Positions 43,501 through 53,080 of a DNA stretch of 64,000 nt are shown here, piece after piece. The number at the start of each line of letters is the position of its first letter. The stretch's first letter is position 1. Both the position numbers and the translations under genes were made by a program. The notes under the pieces were generated by a model. It ran no database searches. It had not been told where the DNA came from and worked only from the letters and a program-made list of their open reading frames with translations. Source of the stretch: DATKOF01 sp035524795 (GTDB lineage Bacteria > Pseudomonadota > Gammaproteobacteria > Burkholderiales > SG8-41). The stretch is from assembly GCA_035524795.1 (NCBI GenBank), contig DATKOF010000012.1:62001-126000 (forward strand). The letters are read 5' to 3'.

Positions 43501-45300
43501 TTATTGTGACAACACGCGATCAAGTGTGGCGGAAAATTCCTGCGCGGACTGAAATCCCACCACATGCAGCCCCGTGATTTCCTTGCCGCGGGAATTGAAA
43601 AACACAATGCCGGGGGGGCCAAACAGATCGAAGCGTTTCAGCAACGCCTTGTGTTCTTCGCGGTCGGCAGTAACGTCGGCCTGCAGCATCAACATCCGGT
43701 CGAGCCGGGCCCGCACTTCCGGATCGGTGAAAGTCAGGCGCTCCATTTCCTTGCAGGTCACGCACCAGTCTGCGTAAAAATCGAACAGCACCGGTCGCCC
43801 AGCCGCAGCGCGTACCGCGGCATCCAGTTCAGCGGAACTGTCGACGCGTTGAAACGACGGCGACAACAGTGCCCCGCTATCCGATGCGCCGATGCGCAGG
43901 CCGGCCAGCGGCTGCAGGACGTCACGCCCGCCGGACAACGCGCCGGCCAGTAGCGCGATGCCGGCCAACAGGCCGATAATGCCGACCCCTTTGCCCAGTC
44001 TGCGATACCCGGAAGCGGCGGGCGGCAGCGGATCGATCGCATGCAGATACATCGCCGATACGATCAGCAATGTCGACCACAGCAGCATCTGGGCGGTGAC
44101 CGGGATCACCGGCGACACCAGGTAAATCGCGACCCCGAGCAGGATTATGCCGAATGCCTTGTTGACGGCTTCCATCCACGGTCCGGATTTCGGCAGCAGT
44201 GCGCCAGCGGAAGCGCCGACCACCAGCAACGGCACTCCCATACCAAGCGCCATTACAAACAGCGCGCTGCCGCCCAGCACTACATCGCCCTGCTTGCTTA
44301 TAACAAGCAGCGCTCCTGCCAGCGGTGGGGCGACGCATGGCCCGATAATCAGCGCCGACAGTATGCCGATCGTGAATACGCTCGCAAAATGCCCACCGTG
44401 CAGCCGACCGCTGACGGTCGAAAGCCGGGTCTGCAGCGCGGTCGGCAACTGCAGTTCATAGAGGCCGAACATAGACAGCGCGAGCGCGACGAAAATCAAC
44501 GCGAAGCCGCCGAGCACCCACGGGCTCTGCAAAGTCGCCGCCAACTGGTGACCGAGCAGACCGGCGGCGACGCCCGCCAGCGCATAAGTAATCGCCATAC
44601 CGAACACGTAAACCAGCGATAGCAGAAAACCGCGCAGATGGGTCAGGTGCTGGCCGTGCGGCACCAGAATACCGGACAGAATGGGAATCAGCGGAAACAT
44701 GCACGGCGTGAATGCCAGCAGCAACCCGAACCCGAAAAAACTCGCGATCAGCATCCAGAAACCGCCCCTGAACAGCGTTGCGATGCGCGCGTCTTCGGAC
44801 AGCGGCAGGGATGCGGTCCCGGCAATCGCCGGCTGCAGGAACAGCGCGCCGCCAGTCGATGGCATCGCCGGCGCGCTGATCGCCGCCAGCACGATTTCCG
44901 CTTTGTGCTCCTGCGGCGCGTAACAGACGCCGATATCAGCACACCCCTGTGATACCGCAGTCAGGGTGAAGCGCGCCAGCGACTGACCGGTGACGCTCAC
45001 CGGCAGCACGATACGCACTTGATCGCGATAAATTTCACTGTTGCCGAACAATTTGTCGGCCTTCATCATGCCGGCCGGAAATTGCGGTGGACCGAACGTA
45101 ACCGCAGTCGGTTGCGCCGAGAATTTGAATTTCTGGCGGTAGAGAAAATAGCCCGGCGCGATTTCATAACTCACTTCGACGGTTTGGGCATCGAGGTTGC
45201 GCGCCGAAAAACGGAACGCCTGAGAAGGATCGAGCAAATCAGGTTGCGTGGCGGCCGCGCACAGCGGCAATAGCAACAGAAGGATTGCAATCAGTCGCAT
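43501..45300 (-). CDS. dsbD: Thiol:disulfide interchange protein DsbD
   Basis: A 599-residue inner-membrane protein that carries electrons from cytoplasmic thioredoxin to periplasmic DsbC, DsbG and cytochrome c maturation. A signal peptide (1-17) is followed by the periplasmic alpha domain with its cysteine pair (QGCADIGVCYAP). Eight membrane helices follow (FTPCMFPLIPILSGI and GPCVAPPLAGAL carry the redox cysteines), then a C-terminal thioredoxin domain with YADWCVTCKEMERLTF. It starts three bases after the cutA stop. Confidence 0.95.
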   Translation of the reverse strand: MRLIAILLLLLPLCAAATQPDLLDPSQAFRFSARNLDAQTVEVSYEIAPGYFLYRQKFKFSAQPTAVTFGPPQFPAGMMKADKLFGNSEIYRDQVRIVLPVSVTGQSLARFTLTAVSQGCADIGVCYAPQEHKAEIVLAAISAPAMPSTGGALFLQPAIAGTASLPLSEDARIATLFRGGFWMLIASFFGFGLLLAFTPCMFPLIPILSGILVPHGQHLTHLRGFLLSLVYVFGMAITYALAGVAAGLLGHQLAATLQSPWVLGGFALIFVALALSMFGLYELQLPTALQTRLSTVSGRLHGGHFASVFTIGILSALIIGPCVAPPLAGALLVISKQGDVVLGGSALFVMALGMGVPLLVVGASAGALLPKSGPWMEAVNKAFGIILLGVAIYLVSPVIPVTAQMLLWSTLLIVSAMYLHAIDPLPPAASGYRRLGKGVGIIGLLAGIALLAGALSGGRDVLQPLAGLRIGASDSGALLSPSFQRVDSSAELDAAVRAAAGRPVLFDFYADWCVTCKEMERLTFTDPEVRARLDRMLMLQADVTADREEHKALLKRFDLFGPPGIVFFNSRGKEITGLHVVGFQSAQEFSATLDRVLSQ

Positions 45301-45303
45301 CGG

Positions 45304-45636
45304 TCAGCCGATATCGGTGAGGGTCTGCGCCGCCGCCCATTGCAGATATTCGGGCAGGCCGCGCTCTATACGGACAGCAATGATTTCGGGAAGTTCGTAG
45401 GGATGCAACTTCCGGATCAGCTTCTCAACATCGGGATAGAGCGGGGCACGCGTCTTGATCAGCAGCGGCACCTCGGACGCGCTCTCAAGCCGCCCCTCCC
45501 AGCGATAAACGGAATCGCACCCCCCAAGCACGTTCACGCAGGCAGCGAGCCGGCCATCGACCAGTTCGCGCGCGATCCCGAACGCAATCTCGCGGTCGGG
45601 CGCATTGGTGATCACGAGCAGCGCATCATCCATCAT
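45304..45636 (-). CDS. cutA: Divalent-cation tolerance protein CutA
   Basis: A 110-residue trimeric protein of the CutA family. Motifs are VITNAPDREIAFGIARELVDGRLAACVNVL, SVYRWEGRL and HPYELPEIIAVRIERGLPEYLQW. Mutants in E. coli affect copper tolerance, possibly through the neighbouring dsbD there; the cutA-dsbD adjacency is seen here too. The ATG overlaps the epimerase stop by four bases. Confidence 0.94.
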   Translation of the reverse strand: MMDDALLVITNAPDREIAFGIARELVDGRLAACVNVLGGCDSVYRWEGRLESASEVPLLIKTRAPLYPDVEKLIRKLHPYELPEIIAVRIERGLPEYLQWAAAQTLTDIG

Positions 45637-46514
45637 TCACCAGCCGCCACCCGTCCGGTGATTCCGTCATGCACGGTCGGGTAACGCAACTTGAGTCGCA
45701 GTTCACGCTTGATGCGATGGTTGATCAAACGGCGCGACTCATTCATGAACGACAGCAGTACCGGAAGAACGCGTCGCTCGGCTTCGGCGCGCGAAATGCG
45801 CGGCGGGCGCGGCAGGCCGCAGTGATCGGCAACGAGATCGAAGTATTCGCCCATCTTGAACCGACTGTCATCGCTTGCATTGTAGGCGCGCCCGGAGCCG
45901 CCGAACCACAACGCCGCGACCGTCATCCGCGCCAGATCATCGGCGTGCACGTGATTGGTATATACGTCTTCCGCCGCCCGCAGCGCCGGCGTGCCGGCCT
46001 TGAGCCGGTCAAGCGGCAGGCGCTGTCCGGAATAAATGCCGGGCGCACGCAACAGGCTGATGCACACACCGCTGCGGCGACCCCATGCGCGCAACTGGCG
46101 TTCGGCGTCAGCGCGGCGCCGCGCACGCTCGGTCGACGGACGCAGCGGTCGCGTTTCGCTGACCCATTCGCCACCGCAGTCGCCATAAACACCGCTGGTG
46201 CTGATGTAGACCAGATGCTGTGGTAGACTTCCGCCCCTTGCCAGAGCCGCGATCAAATGCGCAGTGCGCAGGTCGCGCGGGCCGCCGTCGGTCGCAGGCG
46301 GCGCGCAATGCAGAACGTCGTGCGCCAGTCCGGCCAGTGCGCCGAGACTTGCCGGGTCGTCGAGGTCTCCGACAATCGGCACCACACCGTGAGCGCGCAA
46401 TTCGGAAACACGCTCATGGCTGCGGGTCAGCGCATAGATCCGGTAGCGCGAACGCAATGCCGGCAGCGCGCGCAATGCGATATCGCCGCAACCGACGATC
46501 AATAAACGTCGCAT
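45633..46514 (-). CDS. NAD-dependent epimerase/dehydratase family protein (extended SDR)
   Basis: A 293-residue Rossmann-fold protein. The cofactor motif is MRRLLIVGCGDIALRAL; ISTSGVYGDCGGEWVSET gives Ser/Tyr of the SDR active site, and LRAPGIYSGQRLPLDRL and the NHVHADDLARM segment are typical of YeeZ-like atypical SDRs. The usual YxxxK lysine is not evident: the stretch around RARRRADAERQLRAW replaces it. Substrate unknown. First of epimerase-cutA-dsbD. Confidence 0.82.
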   Translation of the reverse strand: MRRLLIVGCGDIALRALPALRSRYRIYALTRSHERVSELRAHGVVPIVGDLDDPASLGALAGLAHDVLHCAPPATDGGPRDLRTAHLIAALARGGSLPQHLVYISTSGVYGDCGGEWVSETRPLRPSTERARRRADAERQLRAWGRRSGVCISLLRAPGIYSGQRLPLDRLKAGTPALRAAEDVYTNHVHADDLARMTVAALWFGGSGRAYNASDDSRFKMGEYFDLVADHCGLPRPPRISRAEAERRVLPVLLSFMNESRRLINHRIKRELRLKLRYPTVHDGITGRVAAGE

Positions 46515-46568
46515 AATGTATAAATTTTAACCGAAAAATCCCGCACGCCGTTGGCGTCACAGCAGCCG

Positions 46569-47591
46569 ATGTCACACCAGGTCACTATCCAGCCCAGCGG
46601 ACACACCTTCACTGTCCAGGACCATGAAACGATCCTGGATGCCGCGTTGCGTGAAGGCGTCGTCATTGCCTACGGCTGTCGCAACGGTGCATGCGGCACT
46701 TGCAAAGGCAAAGTCATTGCGGGCGCCGTCGATTACGGCGCCTATCAGGAAAATGCGCTGACTGATGCCGAAAAGCGGCTCGGCATGGCGCTGTTCTGCC
46801 AGGCGCGGCCACGCACCGATCTCGTAATCGAGTGCCACGAAGTCGATGCGACCAAGGGCATTCAGATCCGGAAGCTGCCATGCCGCGTGCAGAAAATGGA
46901 GCGCCCCGCAGCCGACGTGATGGTGCTATATCTGAAGCTGCCGATCGACGAACGGCTGCAGTTTCTCGCCGGCCAATATGTCGACATACTGCTGAAGGAC
47001 GGCACGCGGCGCAGCTTCTCGCTGGCCAACTCTCCGCACGACGATGAGTTCCTGCAGTTGCACTTGCGCAATTACGGCGGCGCGTTTTCGGAGCAGGTTT
47101 TCACCAGAATGAAGGAACGCGATATCCTGCGTTTCGAAGGTCCGTTCGGCACTTTCTTCCTGCGCGAGGACAGCGACAAACCGATCGTCCTGCTCGCCAG
47201 CGGCACCGGCTTCGCGCCGATCAAATCGATCGTCGAGTACGCGTACCATGCCGGCGACCGGCGCCGGATGATGCTGTACTGGGGCGCCCGCTCGCGCGCC
47301 GATCTCTATATGCACGACCTGCCCGAACGCTGGGCGCATGAACACGACAATTTTCAATACGTGCCGGTGCTATCCGATCCGCAAATCGGCGACCATTGGA
47401 ATGGGCGCACCGGCCTCGTCCATCACGCCGTAATGCAGGACATTCCCGATTTGAGCAATTACCAAGTCTATGCCTGCGGCGCGCCGCCGATGGTCGAGGC
47501 CGCACACCGCGATTTCACCACGCAGTGCCGGCTGCCGGAGGAAGAATTCTTCTCCGACGCATTCACGCCGGCGCCGAAGCGCATTGCCTGA
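46569..47591 (+). CDS. Ferredoxin-NAD(P)H reductase with N-terminal 2Fe-2S domain (AscD-like)
   Basis: A 340-residue oxidoreductase. Residues 1-90 are a plant-type ferredoxin domain with CRNGACGTCKGKV and LFCQA as the four cluster cysteines. The FAD domain shows RRSFSLANSP, and the NAD(P) domain LLASGTGFAPIKSI and YACGAPPMVEAA. It is usually annotated as CDP-6-deoxy-delta-3,4-glucoseen reductase, but no sugar genes are near, so a general electron-transfer role is likelier. ATG 46569 follows an in-frame TTG at 46551. Confidence 0.9.
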   Translation: MSHQVTIQPSGHTFTVQDHETILDAALREGVVIAYGCRNGACGTCKGKVIAGAVDYGAYQENALTDAEKRLGMALFCQARPRTDLVIECHEVDATKGIQIRKLPCRVQKMERPAADVMVLYLKLPIDERLQFLAGQYVDILLKDGTRRSFSLANSPHDDEFLQLHLRNYGGAFSEQVFTRMKERDILRFEGPFGTFFLREDSDKPIVLLASGTGFAPIKSIVEYAYHAGDRRRMMLYWGARSRADLYMHDLPERWAHEHDNFQYVPVLSDPQIGDHWNGRTGLVHHAVMQDIPDLSNYQVYACGAPPMVEAAHRDFTTQCRLPEEEFFSDAFTPAPKRIA

Positions 47592-47597
47592 TTTCCG

Positions 47598-48497
47598 ATG
47601 GCGCGCGCGAGTCTGCGCAATTTCGCCCTGCTGTCGATCGCGGCAGCGCTCGCCACGATTGCGCTCAAGGTGCTGGCATGGAGGCTGACCGGTTCTGTTG
47701 GCCTGCTGTCAGACGCGCTTGAAGGCACTGTCAACCTCGCCGGCGCGATCGTGATGCTGGTGGTGCTGGGCATCGCCGCGCTGCCGCCCGACGAAGAACA
47801 CGAATACGGCTACACCAAGGCCGAGTATTTTGCCAGCGGCTTCGAAGGCATGCTGATCCTGATTGCGGCGGCGGCAATTGCCGCCGCCGCAATCGAGCGC
47901 CTGCTCGCGCCGCGGCCGCTCGAACAAGTCGGCGCCGGGCTCGTGGTTTCGGCTTTTGCGTCCCTCATCAACTACATTGTGGCGCGCCGGCTGTTCAAGG
48001 CCGGCAACGACCACCGTTCGATCGCGCTGGAAGCCGATGCGCAACACCTGATGACCGACGTCTGGACCTCGGCCGGCGTCATCGCCGGCGTCGCGGTCGC
48101 GGCGCTCACCGGCTGGCAGCCGCTCGACCCGCTGATTGCGCTTGCCGTCGCGGCGCACATCGTATGGACCGGCGTCAGGCTGGTGCGCCGTTCCTTTCGC
48201 GGCCTGCTCGATCAGGCATTGCCGGAAGCGGACCGCGCGGCGGTCGAGCAAATACTGGCCAGGTATCGCGCGCAAGGCGTCGGCTTTCACGCGCTGCGCA
48301 CACGGCAGGCCGGCACGCGTTCGTTCGTTTCATTGCACGTGCTGGTGCCGGATGAATGGACGGTCGCGCGGGGCCATGCGCTGCTCGAAAAAATCGAAGA
48401 AGAAATCCGCACCATGCTGTCCGGCGCTCACGTCACCACTCACCTCGAGCCGCGCGACCAGCCGGATTCCTATCACGACATGGACCTTGACCGCTGA
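47598..48497 (+). CDS. Cation diffusion facilitator family transporter
   Basis: A 299-residue inner-membrane antiporter exporting divalent metals, typically Zn, Co, Cd or Fe. Six helices span about 8-205. The metal site is spread over [15 protein letters not shown] in TM2 and [12 protein letters not shown] in TM5, and the C-terminal cytoplasmic domain (205-299) is the ferredoxin-like dimerisation part. TM2 has Asp and Asn rather than two Asp, so specificity is uncertain. It starts 6 bases after the reductase gene. Confidence 0.92.
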   Translation: MARASLRNFALLSIAAALATIALKVLAWRLTGSVGLLSDALEGTVNLAGAIVMLVVLGIAALPPDEEHEYGYTKAEYFASGFEGMLILIAAAAIAAAAIERLLAPRPLEQVGAGLVVSAFASLINYIVARRLFKAGNDHRSIALEADAQHLMTDVWTSAGVIAGVAVAALTGWQPLDPLIALAVAAHIVWTGVRLVRRSFRGLLDQALPEADRAAVEQILARYRAQGVGFHALRTRQAGTRSFVSLHVLVPDEWTVARGHALLEKIEEEIRTMLSGAHVTTHLEPRDQPDSYHDMDLDR

Positions 48498-48871
48498 TGC
48501 GATCGGCGCAATCGGCACCCGTCATTCTGCTCGCGATATTATTGGCATCGGGATGCGCCGTCACCATGGACACAACCGCCGAAACCCCGTTGCCGATGGC
48601 CACCGGCACGGTCGGGGCGGCGAACGAGGGTAAGCTGGTCGTGGTGGAAGGAAGGATCGTCGGTGATATCGCGGACGACCGGCCGTGGGGATGGAAAATC
48701 TATCTCGACGATGGGTCAGGCAAGCTGCTGGTATTTGTCGCGAGCGAGACCGGGATCGATGTCAGCCGCCTTCGTCCCGGACATACGTTGAAGGTGGCCG
48801 GAATCAGCGCACGCTACCAACAGCATGTCGAGTTGCTGCCGCGTACCCAGGCGGACATTTCCCCGCCCTGA
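48497..48871 (+). CDS. Small lipoprotein with OB-fold-like domain
   Basis: A 124-residue protein with a signal peptide ending in the lipobox LLASGC (Cys about 20). The mature part (LVVVEGRIVGDIADDRPWGWKIYLDDGSGKLLVFV...HTLKVAGISARY) reads like an OB-fold of the kind found in periplasmic nucleic-acid-binding-like or BOF proteins. Function unknown. Its ATG overlaps the CDF transporter stop (TGATG), so the two are probably expressed together. Confidence 0.75.
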   Translation: MRSAQSAPVILLAILLASGCAVTMDTTAETPLPMATGTVGAANEGKLVVVEGRIVGDIADDRPWGWKIYLDDGSGKLLVFVASETGIDVSRLRPGHTLKVAGISARYQQHVELLPRTQADISPP

Positions 48872-48929
48872 CGCGGCACCTGAAACGCTTGCCATGGAAT
48901 AAAGTGGGTGTATCGACCCCGGAACCGAT

Positions 48930-49697
48930 TTACTTGCCGCTCGCCCATGCGATCAATCCGTCAACCAGCGCCTGATCGCCCTGTCCGGTCACTATCACCT
49001 CTGACATGCCGAGCGAGCGAGCCGCTTCGCCGATCCGCGGGTGCGAAACAAAACACGGTGTTGCCCTGAACTGCGCCGCGCCGCGCGGACCGACCAGCTC
49101 CGCCACGTTGCGCAGCGCCGCGCTGCTGGTCGCCGTGATCGCGTGCAGTTCGCCGCGCGCCCATGCTTCGTACAGCACCGCCGGATCGAGGTCGGGCTTG
49201 ACGCGCCGGTAACACTCCGCGTACTCGGTCCGCGCGCCGCGCGCGGTCAGCGTCTCCGCGAGCAGTTCACGCCCGCCGACGCCACGGAAAATCACGATAT
49301 TTTTTCCGCGCACGCTTTGCAGCGGCGGCAGTTCGAGCAGCGCCTCGCTGTCGAAACGCTCGACTGGGGCGATCACGCCGGTGATGCCGTGACGCCGGAG
49401 CGCGCGCACGCTGCCGGCGCCGACCGCGGCGACCGGCAGCGCCGGCGGCCACGCACGCCGCGGCCCGATCAGGTCGAACGCCATGTCGACCGCGCTCGGG
49501 CTGATGAAGACTGCAAGGTCGAAGCGGTCGAGCCGGTTTATCAGCGCCAGCAGCGGAGCGGGATCGTCGAGCGCGACGATCGCAATGCCGGGGAACAGGA
49601 TCGGATTGCCGCCGGCGGCGCGAACCAGTTCGGCAAGCTGCGCGCTTTCGGCCACCGGTCGCGTGATCACGATGCCGCGACCGGCAAGCGGTTTCAT
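48930..49697 (-). CDS. hemD: Uroporphyrinogen-III synthase
   Basis: A 255-residue enzyme that closes hydroxymethylbilane to uroporphyrinogen III with inversion of ring D. The sequence is divergent, as usual, but shows [54 protein letters not shown] and the second-domain [13 protein letters not shown]. It overlaps the hemC stop by four bases, and the hemC-hemD pair follows algZ-algR as in many beta- and gammaproteobacteria. Confidence 0.92.
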   Translation of the reverse strand: MKPLAGRGIVITRPVAESAQLAELVRAAGGNPILFPGIAIVALDDPAPLLALINRLDRFDLAVFISPSAVDMAFDLIGPRRAWPPALPVAAVGAGSVRALRRHGITGVIAPVERFDSEALLELPPLQSVRGKNIVIFRGVGGRELLAETLTARGARTEYAECYRRVKPDLDPAVLYEAWARGELHAITATSSAALRNVAELVGPRGAAQFRATPCFVSHPRIGEAARSLGMSEVIVTGQGDQALVDGLIAWASGK

Positions 49698-50638
49698 GCC
49701 GCGAGTGCCGCGAGAATCTCGTTCGCGCCTTTCGCCCGGAGCTGCGCAGCAAGCTCGGCGCCGCGCTGCTCCGGCGCGCCGTCCGCGGTGATTTCGCCGT
49801 AAACGAACTGCGCACCGTCGGGGCTCGCGACAAAACCGCGCAGCCACAGCCGGCCGCCGTCGAGCAACGCGTAGCCCCCGAGCGGCACGTTGCAACTGCC
49901 GCCAAGCGCGCGCGACAGCGCGCGTTCAGCGCGCACGCAAATCGCGGTCGGCGCATGATCAAGCGGCGCCAGCAGTTCGAGCAGATCAGCGCGATCGGCA
50001 CGGCATTCGATGCCGACCGCGCCCTGGCCCGGCGCCGGCAGGCTGTGCTCGGGCGCGAGCAGCGCCGCGATGCGGTCGGCGAGGCCGAGCCGCTTGAGGC
50101 CGGCGGCGGCGAGGACGATCGCCGCGTAGCGACCGTCGTCGAGTTTGCGCAGCCGCGTCTGCACGTTGCCGCGCAACGGCTCGACGGCGAGCTGCGGAAA
50201 GCGCGCGCGGATCTGGCTTTCGCGGCGCAGGCTCGAAGTGCCGACCACGCTGCCGGCCGGCAACTGCGCCAGATCTTTATACCGGTTGGAGACCAGCGCG
50301 TCGCGCGGATCCTCGCGTTCCAGGATCGCCGCCAGCGCGAAACCCGGCGGCAGTTCCATCGGCACATCCTTCATCGAATGTACCGCGATGTCGGCGCGGC
50401 CGTCGGCCAGCGCCTCTTCGAGTTCCTTGATGAACAGCCCCTTGCCGCCGATCTTGTTCAGCGTCTTGTCGAGCACGCGGTCGCCCTGTGTGGTCATGCC
50501 GAGGATCGTGGTTTCGATGCCGGGATACAACTGCTGCAGCCGCTGCTGCACGTGCTGCGACTGCCACATCGCGAGCGCGCTTTCGCGCGAAGCGATCACG
50601 ATGCGCGCTGGCGGGGTCGAAGAAGCGGGACTGGACAC
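49694..50638 (-). CDS. hemC: Porphobilinogen deaminase (hydroxymethylbilane synthase)
   Basis: A 314-residue enzyme polymerising four porphobilinogens. It shows [39 protein letters not shown], the catalytic aspartate region [23 protein letters not shown] and the dipyrromethane-cofactor cysteine in [12 protein letters not shown] (near 250). The first dozen residues ([10 protein letters not shown]) are an unconserved extension. Confidence 0.96.
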   Translation of the reverse strand: MSSPASSTPPARIVIASRESALAMWQSQHVQQRLQQLYPGIETTILGMTTQGDRVLDKTLNKIGGKGLFIKELEEALADGRADIAVHSMKDVPMELPPGFALAAILEREDPRDALVSNRYKDLAQLPAGSVVGTSSLRRESQIRARFPQLAVEPLRGNVQTRLRKLDDGRYAAIVLAAAGLKRLGLADRIAALLAPEHSLPAPGQGAVGIECRADRADLLELLAPLDHAPTAICVRAERALSRALGGSCNVPLGGYALLDGGRLWLRGFVASPDGAQFVYGEITADGAPEQRGAELAAQLRAKGANEILAALAA

Positions 50639-50707
50639 GGAATGGTTTTCAACGCGGAAATCCGCGCGATTTTAACACGCGCGCAGCGGCGACGGCTGCG
50701 GGTGGGC

Positions 50708-51274
50708 TTAGCGGCATTCGGGCGCAGCGCTGCCGCGTTCGCGTTTGCGCGCGACCGCTGTCGGGTAGCCCGTCAATTCGAGCGAAACGAACACCAAGTT
50801 CGGTCCGCGCATCGCGTAGAGTCTCGAAGACGCGTTGCGCCACTGGTAGCGCGGTGAATCTTCCACCGTTACGGTCGGCGGCCCGTAGCGCCGGCGCAGA
50901 TAATCGAGCACCGCGTCGAAATAGCGCGCCTCGGCGGTCAGCGACATCTGCTGCAGGCGGCCGGCCAGAAACTGCAGCCGGATCTCACGCGTCGTGACGC
51001 CGTCCAGTCGCTCGTCGTGTGATACGCAACTGACGTCGGCGAATTCGTCCTCGCGCGTCATGCAGCCATAGCCGCGGCGGCCGAGGTCGGGTTTGCCCGT
51101 TGCGTTGCGCGCGGCAAGCGCGGCATTGATATCGCGCAGATCGAGCATCCGTCCGAGCTGCGCGTAACTTGCGCCCAGTGCGATATCGAGCAAGCCGTAA
51201 GGCGCATCGGCATCGCCAGCGCTGGCAATGGGAAAAGCCGCCGTCAGCAGCAGCACGAACAGCATCTTCCTCAT
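50708..51274 (-). CDS. Secreted hypothetical protein coupled to algR
   Basis: A 188-residue protein of unknown function. Residues 1-19 (MRKMLFVLLLTAAFPIASA) are a signal peptide. The mature part contains LLDIALGASYAQLGRMLDLRDI, two cysteines (YGCMTRE, SCVSHDE) and VLDYLRRRYGPPTV...YQWRN, the look of a small periplasmic domain that often follows an XRRRFGxP element. Its ATG overlaps the algR stop by four bases, so it is co-translated with the two-component system. The longer frame (to 51364) lies in algR. Confidence 0.75.
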   Translation of the reverse strand: MRKMLFVLLLTAAFPIASAGDADAPYGLLDIALGASYAQLGRMLDLRDINAALAARNATGKPDLGRRGYGCMTREDEFADVSCVSHDERLDGVTTREIRLQFLAGRLQQMSLTAEARYFDAVLDYLRRRYGPPTVTVEDSPRYQWRNASSRLYAMRGPNLVFVSLELTGYPTAVARKRERGSAAPECR

Positions 51275-52041
51275 TTCAGGTGCCTGCCGAATTCGCGCAC
51301 GATCTGCTGCTGGCGGCGGCTGACCGGGAGTTTTTCCGGTACGCCATTGAGCAGAACAACCCACTGGCTCTCGCCGTCGGCGCCGGTCGTACGCTCGAAA
51401 CCGCGGATCGCGGACTTGGCGACCAGGCAGTTGCGGTGAACGCGCATAAAGCCGCCGAGGAACTCCTGTTCGAGGCCGGTCAGCGATTCTTCGAGCAGGA
51501 ATTCGTGCTGTGCGGTGCGCGCTGTCACGTATTTGAGTTCGGCTTTCAGATACAAAATCTCCGCGAGCGGGATCAGATGGATGCGGCCGCGTTCGTTGAC
51601 CGACAGGTGCGAACGCGGCTCCGGTTTCAGCGCGCGCAACACGTCAAGCCGCAGCGGCGTGATTTCACGCGCGCGCGACAGCGCCTCGAACAGACGGCCG
51701 AGCCGGATCGGCTTCAGCAGATAATCAACGGCGTGCACCTCGAATGCCTTCAGCGCGTAGGCGTCGTAAGCGGTCGTGAAAATCACGGCCGGCGGCTCGT
51801 CGAGCTTGAGCAGATGCTGCGCGAATTCGAGGCCGTCCATCTCCGGCATCCGGATATCGAGCAGTACCACGTCGGGCTCGGTCGCGGGCAGCAGGTCGAG
51901 CGCTTCGCGGCCGGTGGCGGCCTCGCCGGCGATCTCCAGTGGCAGCTTGAGCGCGCAATCGGACAGCAAATCGCGGATGCGGCTGCGCGCCGGCGCTTCG
52001 TCGTCGACGATCAACACTCGCAGCGGAGACCCGCCGGTCAT
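51271..52041 (-). CDS. algR: LytTR-family response regulator (AlgR-like)
   Basis: A 256-residue transcription factor. The receiver domain (LRVLIVDDEAPARSR, phospho-Asp in LLDIRMPEMDGLEF, then TAYDAYALKAFEVHAVDYLLKP) is followed by a LytTR DNA-binding domain (about 145-250: ILYLKAELKYVTART, FMRVHRNCLV). AlgR relatives control type IV pili and alginate in Pseudomonas; here pilus genes occur elsewhere in the window. It overlaps algZ by four bases. Confidence 0.93.
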   Translation of the reverse strand: MTGGSPLRVLIVDDEAPARSRIRDLLSDCALKLPLEIAGEAATGREALDLLPATEPDVVLLDIRMPEMDGLEFAQHLLKLDEPPAVIFTTAYDAYALKAFEVHAVDYLLKPIRLGRLFEALSRAREITPLRLDVLRALKPEPRSHLSVNERGRIHLIPLAEILYLKAELKYVTARTAQHEFLLEESLTGLEQEFLGGFMRVHRNCLVAKSAIRGFERTTGADGESQWVVLLNGVPEKLPVSRRQQQIVREFGRHLK

Positions 52042-53051
52042 CGACCGCCGCCTTTCATGTAGGGGATGGTGATGCGCACTTCATATGAGTCGGCGGTGGC
52101 GGTGGTCGTAATGCCGGCCTCCGCGTCGAAATGGAGCGCGAGCCGCTCGCGGATGTTGGCGAGCGCCATGCGGTTGCCGGCATGATGCTCGCCGTCAGGG
52201 CGGTACGGATTGCGCAGCATGATGTGTAACTGGTCGCGGTGATGCGAGATACGGATCATGATCGTGCCGGGGGCGCTGCTCGGTTCGATACCGTGATAGA
52301 CCGCGTTTTCGAGCAGCGGCTGCAGCACCAGCGGGGGAATCAGCGCATCAGCCGGCATCTCGGCAAGATCCCACTCAACCTGCAATCGTTCGCCGAGACG
52401 CAACTGTTCGAGCGCCATATACTGACGGCACAATTCGACTTCGCGCACAAGCGGAGAGAGTTCACGGTTGTCGGCCATCAGCACCCGGAACAGGTCGGCC
52501 ATGTCCTCCAGCGCATGCTCGGCCTGAGCGGGATTCTTGCGGATCAGGCTCAGCACCGCATTGATGCTGTTGAACAGGAAATGCGGACGGATGCGCGCCT
52601 GCAGCGCCTGCAGCCGCGCCTCGGTCAGCGCCGGCGACAATGCGCGACCGCGCAGGTCGAAATAGCCGATCAGCACGCCGGTGATCAGCAACGTGAAAAT
52701 CCAGTAGCGCTCGATTTCGCCCGGATTGTCGAATACGCTGCGGCCGAGAAAATAGACCATGGTCGCCACTGCCAGTTCGATGGCGATGACCGCCGCAATC
52801 GCCGGCCAGTAGGCGAGCCGGCGCAGCCAGTTGTTGGCGGCAGCGAGCACAAGCAGGCTGGCGAGCAGCGTCGGCTGCACAGTCGCCGACAGATCGATCA
52901 ATTCTTCCATCAAAGCCAGCGGTGCGCCGGCCTTGAACAGCGCGGCGGCCAGGCACGCGCCATCGACGATCACCAAAATACGCAGCAGAATTCCGAGGTT
53001 GCGGAAGTTCGGCAGGGCGCTCGCGTTGGCGTTTTGATTTATACTTCCCAT
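52038..53051 (-). CDS. algZ: Sensor histidine kinase, LytS/AlgZ-like
   Basis: A 337-residue membrane sensor. Four hydrophobic helices (about 20-130) precede a HisKA-like His_kinase domain with [23 protein letters not shown] (phospho-acceptor His). The catalytic part has [13 protein letters not shown] (N box) and [10 protein letters not shown] (G box). It pairs with the response regulator downstream. Start ATG 53051 lies only 29 bases from the divergent argH start, so the two share one control region. Confidence 0.92.
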   Translation of the reverse strand: MGSINQNANASALPNFRNLGILLRILVIVDGACLAAALFKAGAPLALMEELIDLSATVQPTLLASLLVLAAANNWLRRLAYWPAIAAVIAIELAVATMVYFLGRSVFDNPGEIERYWIFTLLITGVLIGYFDLRGRALSPALTEARLQALQARIRPHFLFNSINAVLSLIRKNPAQAEHALEDMADLFRVLMADNRELSPLVREVELCRQYMALEQLRLGERLQVEWDLAEMPADALIPPLVLQPLLENAVYHGIEPSSAPGTIMIRISHHRDQLHIMLRNPYRPDGEHHAGNRMALANIRERLALHFDAEAGITTTATADSYEVRITIPYMKGGGR

Positions 53052-53080
53052 TGAAAATCAATTCTGAACAAGGTAGTTAC

